DNA of 64,000 nt, taken from contig JAWDOK010000005.1 in the NCBI GenBank assembly GCA_046533895.1, positions 1-64,000 on the forward strand, written 5' to 3'. The position numbers were made by a program, and so were the translations under genes. This document shows positions 58,749 to 64,000 of the stretch, piece after piece. How positions within the stretch are numbered: position 1 is the stretch's first letter; each line of letters starts with the position of its first letter. This DNA comes from Acidianus hospitalis. GTDB lineage: Archaea > Thermoproteota > Thermoprotei_A > Sulfolobales > Sulfolobaceae. The notes beneath the pieces are model-generated. The model made no database searches, was not told the DNA's origin, and saw nothing but the letters and a program-made list of their open reading frames with translations.

Positions 58749-60856
58749 CCATATCCCTTTCATCTTATGAACTAGAATTAATTAAAAAGGAATTAAAAAG
58801 GGAACCAAAGGAAGAAGAATTAAAAGTAATTGACGCATTATGGTCTGAGCATTGTTCTTATAAATCGTCTAAGGTGTTCCTAAGAAGTTTGCCAAGTGAA
58901 GGTCCAAATGTCGTTATGGGAATAGAAGATTGGCAAGATGCAGGTGCAGTGGATATTGGAGATGGCTATGCAATTGTAATGAAGGTTGAAAGTCATAATC
59001 ATCCTTCGGCAATTGACCCATTTAATGGTGCAGCTACAGGAGTAGGAGGAATAATTAGAGACATAATAAGTAAGGGAGCAAGACCTATAGCGTTATTAGA
59101 TATGATAAGAGTAGGAAGTTTAAGGCATGAAAGAAATAGATGGTTATTAAAAGGTATAATAAGCGGTATAGGATTTTACGGAAATAGCATAGGAGTACCA
59201 GTAGTTGGAGGAGAGCTTTCCTTTGATGATTCCTATACTGATAATCCATTAGTTGACGTTGCTTGCGTAGGGATAGTAAGAAAGGATAAAATTATACCTA
59301 GCGTTGTTAAAAAACCAGGCTTAAAGTTAGTTTTAGCTGGTTTGACTGGAATAGACGGCTTAGGTGGAGCTTCCTTTGCTTCTAGAAAGCTAAGTGGAGA
59401 GGACGAAATAGGTGCTGTTCAAATAGCTGATCCTTTTGCAGGAAAGATAATCCTAGACGTAACTCTTGAAATAGCGGACAAAGTTGAAGCAATAAAGGAC
59501 CTTGGAGGCGGAGGATTAGCAGTAGCAGTCACTGAGATGGCTAATGGGCTAGGGGCAATAGTAAACTTAGATAAAGTGCCTCTTAGGGTAAAAGGAATGA
59601 AGCCTGAAGATATAATAATATCTGAAACTCAAGAAAGAATGCTTTATGCTGTAAAGGATGAAAACGTGAAAGAAGTATGTAAAGCCTTTGAATACTATGA
59701 ATATCCATGTGCAGTTATAGGTGAAATTATCGAAGAACCTAAGATAAAATTCCTTTATGAAGGGAAAGAGGTAGTTTCACTTCCTTCGTCATTATTACTC
59801 TCTCCACCGATTTACGTATGGGATATGAAAGAAAATGGAGAACAAAAAACTGGTGAAAAACCTAACGTAAGAATAGAGGACGCTATAAGGAGTATAGTTA
59901 CTTCTGAAGATTTAGTAAGTAAGGAATGGGCTTATTCTCAATTCGATTACGAAGTTGGTACTTCTACTGTTATAAAGCCTGGAGAGGCGGATTCTTCGTT
60001 ATTACTCCTCCCTAACGGTAAATTCCTTGCAATAAAAGGTGATGCAAATCCGGACTTATGCGTTGAGGATTCTTACGAATGTGGCAAAGCTATATTTGCA
60101 GAAGCTTATAGAAATTTAGCTACTGTTGGAGCTAGAGGAGCAGCTGCCGTAGACCATTTACAATTTGGAGATCCTAAAAAACCAAAGGTTTATGCAAAAT
60201 TCGTTGAAGCCGTTAGAGGAATTTCTGAAGCCGCTAGATTCTTTAATATTCCAATAGTAGGTGGTAAGGTATCATTTTATAATGAGAATAGTAAAGGTGA
60301 ACCGATAAAACCAACACCATTGATAGTCATGGCAGGCCTTTCAGATAAACCTTTTAGGCCTTCAATAGAGGAGGGTCTGGATATAGTTCTTATAGGGATT
60401 ACTAGGGATGAAATGAGAGCCTCACTATTTACTAAGATTTTTGGACAATATGGTAAATTACCTAAAGCTAGACTTTCTGAAGATTTAATTTCGAGTGAAA
60501 TCGTTATACAAGGAATACATGAAGGAAAGATCACTTATGCAAAAGACATTTCTAAGGGAGGATTAATAGGAGCTTTATGGAGTATAATAACTAAGGGATA
60601 TTCAGTTTCAATTTCAACAGATGTTATTACTACCGCTGAAGACATCTACTCAAAGTTATTTTCAGAGAATGGAGGAAGGTTTATAGTACTAACTAATGAT
60701 TCGCAATACTTTACTAAACTTGCAGAAAAGAAAGGAACTATTGCTAGAGTAGTTGGCAAAGTTACTAAAGGATCTGGAATTTATATTGATTCAGATTATT
60801 ATGATTTATCCAAGGAAATAGATATTTATAACAATTATTTGGAGGCGAAATTATGA
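58745..60856 (+). CDS. purL: FGAM synthase large subunit PurL
   Basis: Synthetase subunit converting FGAR to FGAM, 703 aa, the small PurL type that needs PurS and PurQ. Motifs: LWSEHCSYKSSK near residue 31, KVESHNHPSAIDPFNGAATGVGGIIRD near 82, and the second-half DLCVEDSYECGKAIFAEAYRNL. Both halves of the pseudo-dimer are intact. It is coupled to purQ and purF by 4-base overlaps. Confidence 0.96.
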
Positions 60857-62199
60857 AAATTAAGGAACACTGCGGAATATTTGCCACCATAGGAGAGAAT
60901 TCTGTAAAATATACCTATGATGGACTTAAATTGTTACAACATAGAGGCCAAGAATCTGCAGGAATATCTTACGTAGAAGATGGAATTAAGACTATAAAAG
61001 GCTTAGGCCTTGTAGAGGAGGCATTAAATGAAAAGGAAGTTTTACAAATTAAATCGAAATTTAGCATAGGACATGTAAGATATTCTACTACCGGTAAAAC
61101 TACTTTGCAGGAAGCTCAGCCTTTAAGCAATGAGAAACTTTCAATAGCATTTAACGGAACTATTGCAAATTATTTTGAATTTGGAAATTATTCTACTGAC
61201 ACCGAGTTCATTCTAGATTTCCTATCTAAGGATATTAAAGAAGGTAAGGATATTGTATATGCTGTAAAGCATTTTATGGATATAGCAGATGGTGCATACT
61301 CAATGGTTATTTTAGATGATAAAAAAAGGGTTTTAGCAGTTAGAGATCCTAAAGGCTTCAGACCGTTAGTCATGGGCAAAATTGGGGAAAGCATAGTTTT
61401 CTCTTCGGAAGATTCCGCAATAAAACAACTAGGAGGAAAAGTGCTCAAGGACGTCTTGCCTGGAGAAATAATTCTAGTTAATCCTGACGGTAAAATTTTA
61501 AGCGATAAAGTTCCATCTACAAGTTTGCATACTTGTGCATTTGAATACATTTACTTTTCAAGAGCGGATAGCGAAATTGACGGAGTTTCAGTTTATATGT
61601 CGAGAATAAGGCTTGGGGAGATTCTAGCTAAAAATCATCCTGCTAAAGCTGATATAGTAGTTCCGGTCCCTGAATCGTCTAGGCCTATTGCTATTGGTTA
61701 TTCAAGAGAGAGCAAAATTCCTTTAGAAGAGGCCTTAATAAGGACTATAGTGTCTAAAAGGTCATTTATAATGCCTACTAACGATAAGAGGAAATCCGTA
61801 CTTGAGGAAAAGTTTGGAATTGTAGAAGATGCAGTTAAAGGTAAGAGAATTGTCCTTATAGATGATTCAATAGTTAGGGGTAATACTATGAAGAGAATAA
61901 TCATGTTATTAAGAAATTCTGGTGCAAAGGAGATTCACGTGAGAGTTGGTTCTCCTATGATAAAATATCCTTGTTATATGGGGATTGATTTCCCGAGTAG
62001 GAGCGAGCTGATAGCCTCAAATAAAGATGAGAATGAAATTGCCAAAATTCTAGGAGCTGATAGCATAGAATATTTAACTGTAGACGAAATGAAGCAGGCA
62101 ATAGGTAGAGATAGCTTATGTACTGCCTGCTTTACTGGTATATATCCTCTTAAGAGAAACTATTCCTTACAAGTTATGGAAAGTGTATTTAATAGGTGA
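60853..62199 (+). CDS. purF: Amidophosphoribosyltransferase PurF
   Basis: First step of purine synthesis: PRPP plus glutamine to phosphoribosylamine. 448 aa. The N-terminal nucleophile is Cys7 (KEHCGIF), exposed after removal of a 6-residue propeptide. The glutamine site LLQHRGQESAGISY is intact. The PRPP loop is IVLIDDSIVRGNTMKR near residue 335. C-terminal cysteines in DSLCTACFTGIYP may bind a cluster or be structural. It is directly followed by a paralogue. Confidence 0.95.
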   Translation: MKIKEHCGIFATIGENSVKYTYDGLKLLQHRGQESAGISYVEDGIKTIKGLGLVEEALNEKEVLQIKSKFSIGHVRYSTTGKTTLQEAQPLSNEKLSIAFNGTIANYFEFGNYSTDTEFILDFLSKDIKEGKDIVYAVKHFMDIADGAYSMVILDDKKRVLAVRDPKGFRPLVMGKIGESIVFSSEDSAIKQLGGKVLKDVLPGEIILVNPDGKILSDKVPSTSLHTCAFEYIYFSRADSEIDGVSVYMSRIRLGEILAKNHPAKADIVVPVPESSRPIAIGYSRESKIPLEEALIRTIVSKRSFIMPTNDKRKSVLEEKFGIVEDAVKGKRIVLIDDSIVRGNTMKRIIMLLRNSGAKEIHVRVGSPMIKYPCYMGIDFPSRSELIASNKDENEIAKILGADSIEYLTVDEMKQAIGRDSLCTACFTGIYPLKRNYSLQVMESVFNR

Positions 62200-63410
62200 T
62201 AAAAGTGGCAGGTATAGTAGGAATTTTGGCATTTGATAAAATTTGGAATATCTCGAAATTTATGAAATACTCCTTAATGGGGTTACAGCATAGAGGCTAT
62301 TCTAGTTCCGGATATGCTATACTTAATGATAAAATCTCATCTGGTCATTTCTCTTCTCCTCCAGAAGATATAGAAATTAACGAACACGGTTGGGCAGGAA
62401 TAGGTTACACTGGAAGTAAAGAAGGATACCCGATAGTTTTTGACGACGTTGCTTTGGTAATAGACGGAGTAATAAAAGAAGATCCTAAAATAATTGCAGA
62501 AAAAGTATTGTCAAGTCCTGAGGATTTAAAAGACGTAAGAGGAGCGTTCTCTTTAATTGCACTAACATCAGAAGGTAAGATAATAGCATACCGCGATGAA
62601 AGTGGTCTTAAGCCTTTAGCAATAGGCGGTTTTGGTTTTGATATGGCAATTATAGCATCTGAAATGACCGCAATGAGCGTTATAGGAGGGGAATTTAGGA
62701 GAGAAATAAATCCAGGCGAAATGATAATTCTTGATAAATATAACATAGAAAGTAAAAAATTGAAAGAACCTAAAAAGAGCTACTGTTCGATAGAATATAT
62801 TTACCAAGCTAGAATTGACAGTTTCGTAAATGAGAAATCGATCTACGAATTAAGGATAAGAATTGGTGAAGAACTTGCAAGAGAGAAGCCAATAGATGCT
62901 GATACAGTAATAGGAGTTCCAGACACTGCAATTCCTTTTGCGATAGGCTACTCCAGAGTTACTGGAATACCGTTAGACCTAGGGTTTACAAGAACTGGAA
63001 GTCCGATAAGGACAATGCTAGCCTCTAACGATTTTATGAAAATAGTAGGAGTACAGCTAAAACTTAATGTTATAAAATCGGCAGTATTTGGTAAAAGAGT
63101 AATATTAATCGACGATTCTATGGTTACAGGGACAACTCTAAAGAACACTATATTTAGCCTAAGAAAGATGGGTGCTAAAGAAGTTCACGTACTTATAGGA
63201 AGCCCTAAATTAATTTCTTACTGTCCATATGGTGTAGAAGTTCCTCAATCTTCTGAATTGATAGCTGCAAACCTAAGTGAGGAAGAGATAGCTAAAGTTT
63301 TAGGAGCGGATTCGATTTATTGGTTAAGTATAGATGGCCTTTACAAGGTCATAGGAAGTAAACAATTATGCTTAGGTTGCATGTTAAATTCCTATCCTAA
63401 GGTGATTTAA
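62196..63410 (+). CDS. PurF paralogue lacking the catalytic glutaminase cysteine
   Basis: 404 aa homologue of the preceding PurF, overlapping it by 4 bases. The position of the N-terminal Cys is Ala (VAGIVGILAFDK), and the glutamine-site RGQES is RGYSS. The glutaminase domain should therefore be inactive. The PRPP loop VILIDDSMVTGTTLKN is kept, as are GLKPLA and the C-terminal KQLCLGCMLNSYP. It may be an ammonia-using phosphoribosyltransferase, a regulatory partner of PurF, or a salvage enzyme. Frame and codon usage look intact, so it is not a decaying copy. Confidence 0.88.
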   Translation: MIKVAGIVGILAFDKIWNISKFMKYSLMGLQHRGYSSSGYAILNDKISSGHFSSPPEDIEINEHGWAGIGYTGSKEGYPIVFDDVALVIDGVIKEDPKIIAEKVLSSPEDLKDVRGAFSLIALTSEGKIIAYRDESGLKPLAIGGFGFDMAIIASEMTAMSVIGGEFRREINPGEMIILDKYNIESKKLKEPKKSYCSIEYIYQARIDSFVNEKSIYELRIRIGEELAREKPIDADTVIGVPDTAIPFAIGYSRVTGIPLDLGFTRTGSPIRTMLASNDFMKIVGVQLKLNVIKSAVFGKRVILIDDSMVTGTTLKNTIFSLRKMGAKEVHVLIGSPKLISYCPYGVEVPQSSELIAANLSEEEIAKVLGADSIYWLSIDGLYKVIGSKQLCLGCMLNSYPKVI

Positions 63411-64000
63411 ATGAATGAGAAGAAAGTACTTCTAATAGGCGATGGCGCTAGAGAGAACGCCTTAGCAGAAGCCTTATCGAATAACAAGGTATTTGCAATT
63501 TCATCTTTCATAAATCCTGGAATAAAAAATGTAGTTGAAAGGACAGGAGGGAAGTACTTCGTAGGGAATATTAATTCTAAGGACTTTGTAAAAGAGATAA
63601 TAAAGCAAGTTAACCCAGATTTCGGCGTAATAGGGCCAGAAGATCCGTTATTTCATGGAGTCTCTAATGCATTTTATGAAGAAGGAATTCCAGTTGTAGG
63701 TCCAATTGATAAAGATGCTATGATTGAAAAATCTAAGGTTTGGATGAGGCAGCTAATGTGGAAATATAAAATCCCTGGCAGGTTAAGATTCAAATCTTTC
63801 TCAAATCTAGCTGAAGCAGCAAAATTTATTATAGATTATGGGGGTTCTGTAGCAATAAAGCCTTCAGAGCAAGTAGGAGGAAAGGGGGTAAAGGTAGTAG
63901 CAGACATTCAAGCTTACTTATCTAACGAGAAAAGGCAGGCATTGAGCAAGAGTGTTGATGAAATTGGCAAATACGTAGCAGACGATGAGGTTAAAGTCAT
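63411..64000 (+). CDS. purD: Phosphoribosylamine-glycine ligase PurD, 3' end outside the window
   Basis: ATP-grasp ligase making GAR, the second step of purine synthesis. 196 complete codons are visible. The N-domain starts KKVLLIGDGARENALAEAL, followed by DFGVIGPEDPLFHGVSNAF and GIPVVGPIDKDAM, and the ATP-grasp part begins with IKPSEQVGGKGVKVV. ATG 63411 directly follows the stop of the purF paralogue and has GGTGAT about 7 bases upstream. The gene runs off the window. Confidence 0.93.
   Translation, partial: MNEKKVLLIGDGARENALAEALSNNKVFAISSFINPGIKNVVERTGGKYFVGNINSKDFVKEIIKQVNPDFGVIGPEDPLFHGVSNAFYEEGIPVVGPIDKDAMIEKSKVWMRQLMWKYKIPGRLRFKSFSNLAEAAKFIIDYGGSVAIKPSEQVGGKGVKVVADIQAYLSNEKRQALSKSVDEIGKYVADDEVKV

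Noticed and set aside
62196..63410. PurF paralogue as a pseudogene
   Set aside because: The frame is intact over the whole length, PRPP-loop residues are conserved, and it is tightly overlapped by functional neighbours, which argues for a maintained protein.

Overview
The window looks like chromosome from a thermoacidophilic crenarchaeon of the order Sulfolobales. The DNA is AT-rich, many genes appear leaderless (a TATA-like box about 26 bases before the start codon), and genes inside operons overlap or carry GGTG/GAGG ribosome sites. Many products closely resemble Sulfolobus proteins as I remember them: Dpo1, aKMT, Hjc, PINA, CdvB3 and type 1S dihydroorotate dehydrogenase. The genus cannot be settled by reading alone. 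I see no insertion sequence, CRISPR array, integrase or virus-like block, and no gene-free stretch longer than about 220 bases.

Layout. 1-5.6 kb: the 5' part of a tRNA-Arg, the replicative DNA polymerase B1, a DUF2286 protein, the lysine methyltransferase aKMT, a CDP-alcohol phosphatidyltransferase and the large primase subunit. 5.6-14.7 kb: metG and the A-type ATP synthase (I divergent from F-E-A-B-D-small subunit-K). 14.8-20.2 kb: proS, rps26e, pdxST, and the convergent pair PINA/Hjc. 20.2-23.2 kb: ilvB-ilvH-ilvC. 23.4-29.9 kb: a HAD phosphatase, a permuted GTPase, membrane-lipid genes (UbiA prenyltransferase, geranylgeranyl-reductase-like), speD, DUF211, a tRNA thiolase and a cobalamin adenosyltransferase. 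30-41.6 kb: leuS, the complete histidine operon hisC-G-A-B-F-D-E-H-I, a MIP18-type protein and serS. 41.6-44.4 kb: a B12/radical-SAM protein, a zinc ribbon and an Lrp regulator. 44.4-51.5 kb: divergent pyrimidine operons, pyrB-I-K-C-D plus two unknown genes and marC on minus, and pyrE-F plus a JAMM-like gene on plus. 51.5-57 kb: a PhoU-like regulator, cdvB3, a winged-helix protein, lipoamide dehydrogenase, taw3, nog1 and a free MetRS tRNA-binding domain. 57-64 kb: the purine operon purC-S-Q-L-F, a purF paralogue and purD, which is cut by the window end.

Points that stand out. (1) At least four clearly conserved genes (leuS, purS, hisC and the geranylgeranyl-reductase-like gene) have no usable ATG, GTG or TTG start. 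Each offers a codon one base away from ATG (ATT, ACG, ATT, ATC), usually behind a ribosome-binding sequence; hisI may be a fifth. (2) The purF paralogue has Ala at the place of the catalytic glutaminase Cys. (3) Single AT boxes sit about 26 bases from the starts of two divergent genes, most precisely between priL and metG. (4) Nine of the eleven convergent gene pairs overlap at their 3' ends.
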